From positions 1 through 29,807 of the forward strand of contig CALALP010000017.1 of assembly GCA_937925515.1 (NCBI GenBank): 29,807 nt of DNA, in the 5' to 3' direction. Of this stretch, positions 14,582-22,395 are shown piece after piece. The stretch's first letter is position 1; every line of letters begins with the position of its first letter. The notes under the pieces are model-generated. The model was given only the letters and a program-made list of their open reading frames with translations. It made no database searches and was not told the DNA's origin. The DNA is from an uncultured Lachnoanaerobaculum sp. (GTDB taxonomy: Bacteria; Bacillota; Clostridia; Lachnospirales; Lachnospiraceae). The translations under genes were made by a program, and so were the position numbers.

Positions 14582-15697
14582 CTAATTAGACACAGCAGCT
14601 TTTTTCATCTTTTCTTCCTTATATGCTGCATAGAAAAGTGATATTGCTGAATATGCCATAACAAGTATAATTATAAACTTTAATGACTCTAAATTCAACT
14701 TAGTTATAAATCTATAGCCTACAAATACTCCAAGTATACCAAATAGTGCTATTGCCAAAGATGCCTTTCTATTGTATGCTCCCTCTTTTATAAATTTAAT
14801 AGAGGCAATAGGTATAAGGTAAGCTGATGAACCCATCATTATAGGAAATGCTATTATTGGACTCATTCCAAAAAGACTTACTAATGCCATACAAGGTGCA
14901 TATAGTCCTACACCTGCTGTCATCAAAGCTCCAAGTATAAAGTTTACAATAACTCCAATTACTAATTTATATCCATGCAAGCCGGTTGCTGTTCCACTTG
15001 ACGGAATAAGATTGGCTACCTGCATTTCGAGAGAAGTTCTCTTACCTGTAAAAGGACCTCCCATAATAAGTTCTCCATACTCATCTCCTAGTCCAACGAC
15101 CTTATCTATTACATTGGCAACTTTTATGCCTATCGGAACATCAAAGAGTGTATGAATAGTTCCATTTTCCTTAAGTTTTCCCGCAACTGTCATATCCTTG
15201 TCTATAAGAGGCTTTTTATCTTCAACTGCCTCTCTTAGTCTGTATACAGATTCGCAGTTAATTACAACTGCATTTGCTGCTGACGGAAGTTTTTCAGGTT
15301 CTTCCTCAATTCTTCTTATGTTGTGTGATAAGATAGGTTCACACTCTGCTGCATTTACAATGGCGTATCCATTTCCCTTTAAATCTAAATTTAACTTTGC
15401 ATAAGTAGGAAATCCTGCACCACCAAGTCCTACAAGACCTGATTCTTCTATAAGTTCTCTGGCATCTGTTGATTCCAATGGTACAAATGTAGAAAAGTCT
15501 GTATTATTTTCTTCTATTACAATTTTTTCTTCATCTACACTTACAACCTTGCCTGAAATACTTGAAAAAAGATTTGCACCAAGTGAGCCGCTTGGTTTTA
15601 CAGCAATTTTCTGACCTCTTAATACCTCATCTCCTGCTTTAACTATTGGAGATGACGCTTTTCCAATATGTTGTTGTAAAAAAAATACATAATCCAT
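14582..15697 (-). CDS. PrdC/RnfC-like domain fused to half of a TSUP anion permease
   Basis: A 371-aa chimera. Residues 1-137 resemble the N-terminus of PrdC/RnfC-like electron-transfer proteins: HIGKASSPIVKAGDEVLRGQK, GLGGAGFPTYAKL (90-102), VNAAECEPIL (114-123). Residues 138-222 resume at the later PrdC section (PSAANAVVIN, FDVPIGIKV, EYGELIMGGPFTGKRT). The intervening region expected in PrdC, about 100 residues, is missing. From about residue 230 the protein is the second half of a TauE/SafE (TSUP) permease with four hydrophobic helices, including GLYAPCMALVSLFGMSPIIAF. Both joins are in frame. Either three fragments were stitched together by deletions or this is a genuine membrane-anchored electron-transfer fusion. 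It has a GGAGGG ribosome site and lies divergent from a broken LysR gene. Anion transport by a half-TSUP is doubtful. Confidence 0.75.
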   Translation of the reverse strand: MDYVFFLQQHIGKASSPIVKAGDEVLRGQKIAVKPSGSLGANLFSSISGKVVSVDEEKIVIEENNTDFSTFVPLESTDARELIEESGLVGLGGAGFPTYAKLNLDLKGNGYAIVNAAECEPILSHNIRRIEEEPEKLPSAANAVVINCESVYRLREAVEDKKPLIDKDMTVAGKLKENGTIHTLFDVPIGIKVANVIDKVVGLGDEYGELIMGGPFTGKRTSLEMQVANLIPSSGTATGLHGYKLVIGVIVNFILGALMTAGVGLYAPCMALVSLFGMSPIIAFPIMMGSSAYLIPIASIKFIKEGAYNRKASLAIALFGILGVFVGYRFITKLNLESLKFIIILVMAYSAISLFYAAYKEEKMKKAAVSN

Positions 15698-15900
15698 ACA
15701 ATTTCCCTCCTCTTACTATTTGAAACAGAAATCATAGACTTTTTTGTGAAAATTTTATCTTACACTTTGTATCTTAACCCAAAATGTGGTATTAATAAAC
15801 ATATAAAATAACATATCTATCATTAAAAAAATTCATATCTAACAATAAAAATTTGCATTAAAAAGAGTCTGTAAATCAAGCAAAGTATGAGGAAAAAACT
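15698..15900. promoter_or_regulatory. Divergent control region, PrdC/TSUP chimera and lysR pseudogene, with 22-bp tandem repeat
   Basis: AT-rich divergent intergenic region. It holds two adjacent imperfect 22-bp direct repeats, each beginning CATATCTA, at 15812-15833 and 15834-15855. They lie immediately upstream of the LysR start, where autoregulatory sites of this family often sit. Binding is inference. Confidence 0.4.
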
Positions 15901-16525
15901 ATGGATATAAGCAAACTAATATTAATATGTGATATTGCAAAAACCAATAACTTAACACTTAGTGCTGAGCGTATGGGTTACACTCAATCAGGGGTAAGTC
16001 ATTCCATAAAAAAGGTTGAGGAGGAAATGGGAATTACTTTTTTTAAGCACATGAAAAATGGAGTTCAGCTCACTTATGAGGGACGTACTTTAATGCCCTA
16101 TATTTCAAGTATTGTAAAATCTTATAATATGCAGTTGTACCTAAAACACAATCTTTACCTGAAAAATATCGAGAAAATTTTCCAATTTCAGCCTTTAAAG
16201 AATACCCCTTTATTTCCTATGAATCAGACTTAGAGCATGATGATATACCTTATGCCCTAAAAAAATCAGGGGTTTCAATAAAGAAAAGTTTTTTTGTAGA
16301 AATGATTATACCATTATTCGTATGGTTGAAAATAATCTTGGTATAAGTTTACTCCCCGGAATGATTTTAGAAAACCATGAACAAGACATAATAAAGATTC
16401 CACTACTGCCTGCAACAGTGCGTACTCTAGGAATTGGCATTTCTCCTGATAACATGCTTTCAAAACCTGCTGACACTTTTATGAAATTATCAAAAAAAAT
16501 TATATCAAAAATGGGGCGACAGTAA
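15901..16525 (+). pseudogene. LysR-family regulator, broken by internal deletion and frameshift
   Basis: The first about 80 residues are a clear LysR helix-turn-helix: ISKLILICDIAKTNNLTLSA, GYTQSGVSHSIKKVEEEMG, GVQLTYEGRTLMPY. The frame then shifts near 16140. The other frame continues with effector-domain sequence (FKEYPFISYESDLEHDDI, then KKSGVSIKKSFFVE), and after a second shift near 16300 with MVENNLGISLLPGMI and KPADTFMKLSKKIISKM. Summed, only about 205 codons remain of a usual 290-300, so the start of the effector domain is also deleted. It is divergent from the PrdC/TSUP chimera, its probable former target. An intact HTH peptide could still be made from the first 110 codons. Confidence 0.85.
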
Positions 16526-16542
16526 TGCCGTCCCACCTTTTT
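16512..16542 (+). terminator. Intrinsic terminator at the end of the lysR pseudogene
   Basis: TGGGGCGACA and TGCCGTCCCA pair with one mismatch and one wobble around a 4-6 base loop, followed by CCTTTTT on the plus strand. The hairpin contains the pseudogene stop. It also lies just past the thrS stop on the opposite strand and may act in both directions. Confidence 0.7.
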
Positions 16543-16547
16543 ATTTA

Positions 16548-18503
16548 TTACTCATTTACTTCTTCTTTTCTAATTTCCTTAGTACGAATTTCTTTGCATA
16601 TTTGCTCTACAAACTCTCCAAGTGGCTTAGCTCCCTCATCGCCTGCAAATCTACTTCTTACTGAAACTTCTTTTTGAGATGCCTCTTTTTCTCCCAATAC
16701 AAGCATATAAGGAACTCTGTTAAGTCTTGCATCTCTAATCTTAAATCCTATTTTTTCTGAACGTGTATCAACTGTAACATCTACACCATTTCTAGCAAGT
16801 TCCTTTCTTACTTCCTCTGCATAATCTGCAAATTTGTCTGAAATAGGAAGTATTCTTACCTGCTCAGGGCATAACCAAGTAGGGAATTTTCCTGCATATT
16901 TTTCAATAAGCCATGCAAGTGTTCTTTCATAACAACCAAGTGAAGTTCTATGAACAATATAAGGACGTACCTTTGAACCGTTTTGATCTATATAGTATAA
17001 ATCAAATTTATCAGCTATGGCACAATCAAGCTGAATTGTAATCATAGTATCTTCTTTACCATATACATTTTTAGCTTGAATATCTATTTTAGGCCCATAA
17101 AATGCCGCCTCTCCGTCTGCCTCTTTAAATGGTAAACCTTTTTCAATAAGTATCTTTCTAAGTGCCGCCTGTGTACTCTCCCAATAGTTCTCATCGCCTA
17201 GATATTTCTCTCTATTGTTTGAATCCCATTTTGAAAGTCTAAATGTTACATCATCTCTAAGTCCTAATGTTTCAAGTACATAAAGTGCCAGATTTAAACA
17301 ATTTCCAAGTTCACTCTCTGCTTGGTCAGGTCTTATAACATTGTGAGATTCTGTTATGGTAAACTGTCTTATTCTTGTAAGTCCATGCATTTCCCCTGAG
17401 TCTTCATTTCTAAACAATATAGAAGTTTCTGCCATTCTAAAAGGTAAATCCCTGTATGACTTTTGAGAATTTTTGTAAGCATAGTATTGGAAAGGACAAG
17501 TCATAGGTCTTAGTGCAAATATTTCCTTGTCTTTTTCCTCATCTCCAAGCACAAACATTCCGTCCTTATAATGATCCCAATGTCCTGAAATTTTATAAAG
17601 GTCAGATTTTGCTAAAAGTGGAGTTTTGGTTCTAGTATAGCCCCATTCATAATCCTCTAAATCTTCAATCCACCTTTGAAGTTTCATAAGCATTTTAGTT
17701 CCCTTAGGTAAGAATATCGGAAGTCCTTGACCAATTACATCAACAGTTGTAAATAGCTCCATTTCTCTACCTAATTTATTATGGTCTCTTTTCTTAATGT
17801 CCTCAAGATGTGCAAGATAAGCCTCAAGCTCCTCTTTTTTATTAAATGCTGTTCCGTAAATTCTTTGTAATTTAGCCTTATTTGAATCGCCTCTCCAATA
17901 TGCCATAGATGATGATATAAGTTTAAATGCCTTAATTCCCTTAGTGCTTGGAATATGAGGGCCTGCACATAAATCTACAAATTCTCCCTGCTTATAGAAA
18001 CTTAAAACTGCATCAACAGGTAAATCATTAATTAATTCCACCTTATATGGTTCTTCTCTTTCCTGCATAAGCTTTATTGCCTCTTGTCTTGGAAGTTCAA
18101 ATCTTTCAAGCTTATAGCCCTCTTTTATAATCTTTTTCATCTCAGCCTCAAGCTTATCAAGGTCTTCTCTTGAAAATGGCTCATGCTCTATGTCATAATA
18201 AAAACCATTTTCAATGCTTGGTCCTATTGCAAGTTTGGCATTTGGAAATATTCTCTTTACTGCTTGTGCCAGTACATGAGAACATGTATGTCTTATTGTT
18301 CTAAGCCCCTCTGCATCATTTATAGTTGCAATCTGAAGTTCGCAATCCTTATCTATAATTGTTCTTAAATCTATTACCTTGCCGTCAACAATGCCTGCAC
18401 AGGTTACTCTTGCAAGTCCCTCGCTTATATCATTAGCAATTTCATACACACTCATCGGTTTGCCGTATTCTTTTACAGAACCGTCCTTTAATGTTATCTT
18501 CAT
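16548..18503 (-). CDS. thrS: Threonyl-tRNA synthetase
   Basis: Class II synthetase charging tRNA(Thr), 651 aa, full length. Order of domains: TGS (1-60), the N2 editing domain with HTCSH (72-76) and DLCAGPH (177-183) supplying the zinc-like His/Cys quartet that clears Ser-tRNA(Thr), the catalytic core with LRPMTCPFQ (Cys336 zinc ligand), FRNEDSGEMHGLTRIRQF (motif 2) and HRTSLGCYERTLAWLIE (motif 3), and a C-terminal anticodon-binding domain. It starts after AAAAGGAG. It is monocistronic and flanked by a promoter and a terminator. The leader is short and shows no T-box. Confidence 0.98.
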   Translation of the reverse strand: MKITLKDGSVKEYGKPMSVYEIANDISEGLARVTCAGIVDGKVIDLRTIIDKDCELQIATINDAEGLRTIRHTCSHVLAQAVKRIFPNAKLAIGPSIENGFYYDIEHEPFSREDLDKLEAEMKKIIKEGYKLERFELPRQEAIKLMQEREEPYKVELINDLPVDAVLSFYKQGEFVDLCAGPHIPSTKGIKAFKLISSSMAYWRGDSNKAKLQRIYGTAFNKKEELEAYLAHLEDIKKRDHNKLGREMELFTTVDVIGQGLPIFLPKGTKMLMKLQRWIEDLEDYEWGYTRTKTPLLAKSDLYKISGHWDHYKDGMFVLGDEEKDKEIFALRPMTCPFQYYAYKNSQKSYRDLPFRMAETSILFRNEDSGEMHGLTRIRQFTITESHNVIRPDQAESELGNCLNLALYVLETLGLRDDVTFRLSKWDSNNREKYLGDENYWESTQAALRKILIEKGLPFKEADGEAAFYGPKIDIQAKNVYGKEDTMITIQLDCAIADKFDLYYIDQNGSKVRPYIVHRTSLGCYERTLAWLIEKYAGKFPTWLCPEQVRILPISDKFADYAEEVRKELARNGVDVTVDTRSEKIGFKIRDARLNRVPYMLVLGEKEASQKEVSVRSRFAGDEGAKPLGEFVEQICKEIRTKEIRKEEVNE

Positions 18504-18547
18504 ATCTACTCCTTTTTAACTCTTACTTAAATCCTATTCAACAATTA

Positions 18548-18576
18548 TATATACCACATTCATAAATTAAAAACAA
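18548..18576 (-). promoter_or_regulatory. Probable thrS promoter
   Basis: On the minus strand there is TTGTTT, a 17-base spacer and TATATA, overlapping a TATAAT two bases on. Its -10 begins 44 bases from the thrS start, leaving a leader of roughly 40 bases. Confidence 0.5.
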
Positions 18577-18722
18577 TATCCGACTAAAAAAAGAGATTAT
18601 TGTAAAATAGATTTTAAGCGTTAATTTACATATATTTAAGCTATTTTTATAGGTTTTAGAAAACCCCAATGTATAAATATTCTCGTTATATAAACTGTAT
18701 AAGATTAAAAATATATGAAAAG

Positions 18723-18751
18723 TTGTTTTTTTGTTTTCTATATTATATAAT
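18723..18751 (+). promoter_or_regulatory. Promoter of the acidic membrane-anchored protein gene
   Basis: TTGTTT, a 17-base spacer and a consensus TATAAT, about 45 bases before the start codon. It is followed by the strong ribosome site AAAGGGGGA. Confidence 0.65.
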
Positions 18752-18794
18752 TGTGCTATATGAAGATAATCAATTATAAAGGGGGATTTTATAT

Positions 18795-19361
18795 ATGGCA
18801 AAACATGGATTTGGTCGTCTACTTGCAATTACTGCTATTTCAAGTGCAGTGGCAGCAGGTATAACCTATATTTTACAATATCATTCATTCCACAAAGAAC
18901 TTGAAAAAGAATTTCATAATTTTGAGGGAGAGGAAGAAGTTGCACAAAGTAAAGTTTCAAATGTTCCTGATAGAAAATATGTTGCACTTAATGCAGATAA
19001 AGATGAATTTATAGTTGCCGCCAAAGAAACAGCAAATGCTGCAAAGGGAATGGCTGCAGCTGCAAAAGGTATTCTCAAAGATGTAGGAGATATTTTACTT
19101 GATAATACATCAAGCATTAAGTCTGTTTACGATGATACCTCTAAAAACTTAAAGTCAGAGATAAAAAAAGATGATGAAAAACTTTCCGAAAAAAAATCAG
19201 ATGACAAAGATTCAGATGATGAAACTTTGGATAATGAAGTTTTAAATGACGAAAGTTTAAATGATGACGAAGATTTAGAAGATGATAATGTTGATGAATC
19301 TAAATCAGAGGATACTAAAAAAAACATTATTAAAAAGAATGTTGTTATTGAAGTAAAATAA
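18795..19361 (+). CDS. Hypothetical membrane-anchored protein with long acidic tail
   Basis: 188 aa, not recognised as a named family. Residues about 9-27 (LLAITAISSAVAAGITYIL) form a single hydrophobic segment, probably a signal anchor. Residues 70-100 are Ala/Lys-rich and helical (KETANAAKGMAAAAKGILK). Residues about 120-175 are a low-complexity Asp/Glu/Ser/Lys stretch with repeated DDETLDNE, NDESLNDDED-like units, and a basic tail closes the protein. The layout recalls YtxH-like stress or envelope proteins, without a firm match. It has its own promoter and a strong AAAGGGGGA ribosome site, so it is likely well expressed. MITE-rich sequence follows. Confidence 0.8.
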   Translation: MAKHGFGRLLAITAISSAVAAGITYILQYHSFHKELEKEFHNFEGEEEVAQSKVSNVPDRKYVALNADKDEFIVAAKETANAAKGMAAAAKGILKDVGDILLDNTSSIKSVYDDTSKNLKSEIKKDDEKLSEKKSDDKDSDDETLDNEVLNDESLNDDEDLEDDNVDESKSEDTKKNIIKKNVVIEVK

Positions 19362-19794
19362 ATAAAGTTGTTACAAAATAGGGCATGTTGCAGAATTACT
19401 TGTTTTTAATAACTCTTGAAAAACCTTGTAAATTATACAGTTTTATATAGGGTGTTACAAAATTAACTTTATTAGTATTATTTATTCTTTTTGTTTTCCG
19501 TAGAGAAACCAAGAAATATATTTGCTAATTTAAATACTTTCTATTATATATCTTGTCCCCCTACGGGGGATAAGATATATATGAACAGCTATTTTACAAC
19601 AACCCCATAATTAAATAGTGATATATCTTTATATTTAGAAATACGCTTTGCAACAGTCCCAATAAATAATCACATAAATCACTTTGTTTCACTGTGAAAA
19701 ACAGGATAGTTCCAATAACAAATATTTATTAAAATAAACTTTGCCACACTTTAAAACTATAACTATATAATTTTGCAACAGCTCAAACTAATAT
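19362..19794. other. Repeat-rich intergenic region with nested MITE remnants
   Basis: A 433-bp non-coding region between the convergent acidic-protein gene and brnQ. It contains MITE copy 3 and several further end-like strings: GTTGTTACAAAATAGGGC near 19367, GCTTTGCAACAGTCCC near 19645-19660, and ATTTTGCAACAGCTC near 19770-19784. This points to several insertions or decayed copies on top of each other. No gene is visible. Confidence 0.65.
19450..19606 (+). mobile_element. MITE-like hairpin element, copy 3
   Basis: A 157-bp element with ends GGGTGTTACAAAATT and ATTTTACAACAACCCC, the shared body TTTGCTAATTTAAATACTTT, and the internal hairpin at 19546-19580 (CTTGTCCCCC with GGGGGATAAG, the stem kept by a G-U pair). 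Its middle differs from copies 1 and 2 and agrees with copy 4, indicating two subfamilies. No coding capacity and no clear target-site duplication. Confidence 0.82.
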
Positions 19795-21156
19795 CTAATG
19801 TATCTTATCCCTAGAAAATTTAGGAAACAAATAAACGATACAAAACACAATTACTAAAACCACAATCTCAGGAATTAGCCAAGACATACCTATTTCAAAT
19901 AATGGCAATTTCTTATATAAATCTAATACCTTTGAAACTACAAAAGAATCTCTTATCCACTCCGGAAGTGCATTTAACAAGTCCCCTATACTAAATACAC
20001 AGGCAGTAAAGATACCTGCTTTCCAAATAAAACTATTATCCTTAAATTGTTTAGTAAAAAGAGATAAAAATATTGTAACTATAGTTATGGGATATAAAAA
20101 CAATAAAATAGGTATTGAATATTTTATAATATTAGTTAGTCCTACATTTGCAATAATAGCACTTACCACTGTAAAAATAATTGCATAGGTCTTATATGAA
20201 AATGAGTTTGGAAACATTTCCACAAATATATCAGCAGTTGAACAAATTAGACCTATGGCAGTTTTAATACAGGCAACAGTAATTAAAATTGCTAAAACTA
20301 TATTACCCAAATTACCCAAGTAATATTTTGCAATTTGAGCCAGTGCAATACCTCCATTTTCAGAAATCTCAAATTTTCCCACACTCATTGCCCCTATAAC
20401 AGAAAGTCCTATATATATTACAATCATTAAAAATGAACATATAGCCCCTACTTTTGTAATACAAAGCACAATATCCTTAGTCTTTTCAACCTTAAATTCC
20501 TTAATTGTATTTACCACTATAATACCAAATGCAAGTGAGGCAATAGCGTCCATAGTATTATATCCGTCAGTAAACCCCTTAAAAAAAGCTGTACTTTGAT
20601 ATGACTCTTGTGGATTTATATTAGAAATATCTCCCATAGGTGAAAATACAGCTCTTATAATGAGTATCCCTATTAAAATTAAAAATAAAGGATTAAGTAT
20701 CTTTCCAATCCAAACTAAAAGTTTTCCGGGGTTTAATGATATATATAATACTACTAAAAAAAACATTAATGTAAATATAAATAGACCTACTTGATTATAA
20801 CCTTTAGGTATCATAGGTGTAATTCCTATTTCATATGGAACTGTTGCAGTTCTAGGTATTGCAAAAAAAGGCCCTATGGTAAGATAAACAAGTATAGTAA
20901 AAAAGTATGCCCATTTTTTAGAAACAAGCTTAACAAGTGAAAACATATTTTCTTTTCCTGCAAGACCTATTCCAAGTACTCCTAAAAATGGTAATCCTGT
21001 AGCAGTGAGTATAAAGCCGATAATAGCTATAAATACATTTCTGCCTGCCTCCTGCCCTAGGTGTATAGGAAATATCAAATTTCCTGCCCCAAAAAATAGT
21101 CCAAACAACATTGAACCTATAAAAATATAATTTGATACACTTAACTTTTGTTTCAT
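19795..21156 (-). CDS. brnQ: Branched-chain amino acid:cation symporter BrnQ
   Basis: LIVCS-family permease importing leucine, isoleucine and valine with Na+ or H+. From the chosen start the protein is 453 aa with about 12 membrane helices, the usual size. The N-terminal signature is SVSNYIFIGSMLFGLFFGAGNLIFP. An upstream in-frame ATG would add 43 residues, but these are ogg coding sequence read in another frame and are not hydrophobic. The chosen ATG follows AAGGAAGAG at a good distance. The gene starts 16 bases after the ogg stop, so it is the last gene of the dnaG operon. It supplies amino acids to what looks like a Stickland fermenter. Confidence 0.93.
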   Translation of the reverse strand: MKQKLSVSNYIFIGSMLFGLFFGAGNLIFPIHLGQEAGRNVFIAIIGFILTATGLPFLGVLGIGLAGKENMFSLVKLVSKKWAYFFTILVYLTIGPFFAIPRTATVPYEIGITPMIPKGYNQVGLFIFTLMFFLVVLYISLNPGKLLVWIGKILNPLFLILIGILIIRAVFSPMGDISNINPQESYQSTAFFKGFTDGYNTMDAIASLAFGIIVVNTIKEFKVEKTKDIVLCITKVGAICSFLMIVIYIGLSVIGAMSVGKFEISENGGIALAQIAKYYLGNLGNIVLAILITVACIKTAIGLICSTADIFVEMFPNSFSYKTYAIIFTVVSAIIANVGLTNIIKYSIPILLFLYPITIVTIFLSLFTKQFKDNSFIWKAGIFTACVFSIGDLLNALPEWIRDSFVVSKVLDLYKKLPLFEIGMSWLIPEIVVLVIVFCIVYLFPKFSRDKIH

Positions 21157-21172
21157 TTTTTGTAACTCTTCC

Positions 21173-22018
21173 TTATACTCTTTTATTCCCCAATTCTCTA
21201 CCGTAAAAAAACATATACTGTTGAATAACTCCTGCAAAACCTGAATATTTATTAATTGGAAAATTTCCATTATATCTTTCATCAATTACTCTTTGAATCC
21301 ATACATCTATTGGAAATGTTGCAATTCTATGATACCCAAAAAGTGCAGTACAATTTGCTACTTTAACCCCCACTCCGTTAAATTCCTTAAGTTTTTCTAT
21401 AAGCTTATCATCAGATAAATTATCAAAACTATCTAAATCCATACCCTCATAGACTTTTCTTGCTGTATCAAGTATGTAAGCTGCTCTATAACCCAAAGAA
21501 CAGGCATTTAACTTATCAATATCTGCATTTGCAAGTTCTTTTGCAGTAGGAAACGCATAATATTCTATTCCTGATAAAGTTTCTTTCTTTTCTCCAAACT
21601 GTTTTGAAAGTTTCTCAATAGAACTTTTTATGGCAGGAATATTTTTTCTTTGTGATATTATAAATGATATTAACATTTCCCACTTATCTTGCCTTAATAT
21701 CCTAATTCCTCTCGAAAACTTAGCTCCTTTAGTCAAAAACTCATCTTCTCTTGGAATACTTCTTGCAAAATACTCATAGTTAGTGTCCATATCAAAGTAA
21801 TTTTTCCAAAAGCTCTTATACTCTTTTTCATCACAATCAAGTTCATATACAAAATATTTTTCATTGCCTAGGCTTTTTTCCCCTATGGTATAAATGTTTA
21901 AAAGTCTATCATTTGCAATAAGCCTAAAACTTCCTTCAGAGATTTCATTAAACCTAAAAATCTGTCCACTTAAAGCAATCTTTCTCATGTCAAGCTGTGG
22001 ATTTGATAGTGTATACAT
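21173..22018 (-). CDS. ogg: 8-oxoguanine DNA glycosylase, OGG1-like
   Basis: Base-excision repair enzyme of the HhH-GPD superfamily, 281 aa, OGG type with an N-terminal TBP-like domain. The helix-hairpin-helix ends in EFNGVGVKVANCTALFG, placing the catalytic lysine at residue 219. The conserved aspartate is in FPIDVWIQRV (Asp238). ISQRKNI (121-127) aligns with the OGG damage-sensing loop. It removes 8-oxoguanine and also nicks as an AP lyase. It lies 21 bases downstream of the Fic remnant, inside the dnaG operon. Confidence 0.93.
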   Translation of the reverse strand: MYTLSNPQLDMRKIALSGQIFRFNEISEGSFRLIANDRLLNIYTIGEKSLGNEKYFVYELDCDEKEYKSFWKNYFDMDTNYEYFARSIPREDEFLTKGAKFSRGIRILRQDKWEMLISFIISQRKNIPAIKSSIEKLSKQFGEKKETLSGIEYYAFPTAKELANADIDKLNACSLGYRAAYILDTARKVYEGMDLDSFDNLSDDKLIEKLKEFNGVGVKVANCTALFGYHRIATFPIDVWIQRVIDERYNGNFPINKYSGFAGVIQQYMFFYGRELGNKRV

Positions 22019-22039
22019 AATTACCTCATTTTCTAATAA

Positions 22040-22378
22040 TTATTTAAAATTAATTCCGTCAATACAGTTATTATAAAGAAACTCCTTAGCCTTTTTCATA
22101 TCTCCCCCCACTTTACGGTTTATCTCACAAATAAAGGGATAATCGGTAGGATAGTCGATATTTTCCAATATAAATTTCCAAGCATGCTTTAAATTATTTA
22201 CAGAGATAATGTCATCAACTTTCATGTTTGGAATACTAAGTCCCTCGTAAATCGCCTCAGTTTCAGGATAGGTAACTGAAATCCCCTCAAGATTTGCACT
22301 TTTCCATATATAGTCAATAATATTTCTCTTTGCAACAAAAATATTTTGCTCAACTGTCATGTTAAATTTATTTTCCAT
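22040..22378 (-). pseudogene. Fic-family protein lacking its catalytic core
   Basis: 112 aa. Residues 1-92 are a clear Fic N-terminus: MTVEQNIFVAKRNIIDYIW, SANLEGISVTYPETEAIYEG, VDDIISVNNLKHAWKFIL, PFICEINRKVGGD. The sequence then jumps in frame to KKAKEFLYNNCIDGINFK, which looks like the normal Fic C-terminus. The central about 80-100 residues, including the HPFxxGNGR AMP-transfer motif, are missing, so it cannot AMPylate. The helix S27-A-N-L-E-G32 fits the (S/T)xxxE(G/N) inhibitory motif of Fic proteins and is intact. The ORF has no stop or frameshift and sits in a tight housekeeping operon, so it is probably still translated. Confidence 0.8.
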
Positions 22379-22395
22379 AATTTAGCCTTTCATAA

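Noticed and set aside
14582..15697. Selenocysteine in the PrdC-like domain
   Set aside because: PrdC of some Stickland organisms is a selenoprotein, but here the NAAECEP position is an ordinary Cys codon and there is no in-frame TGA.
18504..18794. T-box riboswitch before thrS
   Set aside because: No T-box consensus or long structured leader is visible on the minus strand.
18538..18828. Minus-strand open frame of 96 codons upstream of thrS
   Set aside because: It runs through the thrS and divergent promoter regions, overlaps the start of the 188-aa gene, and has no ribosome site or recognisable protein.
21157..21285. 43-residue N-terminal extension of brnQ
   Set aside because: It is ogg coding sequence in another frame. 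The internal ATG at 21156 has the ribosome site and begins the family's usual N-terminus.
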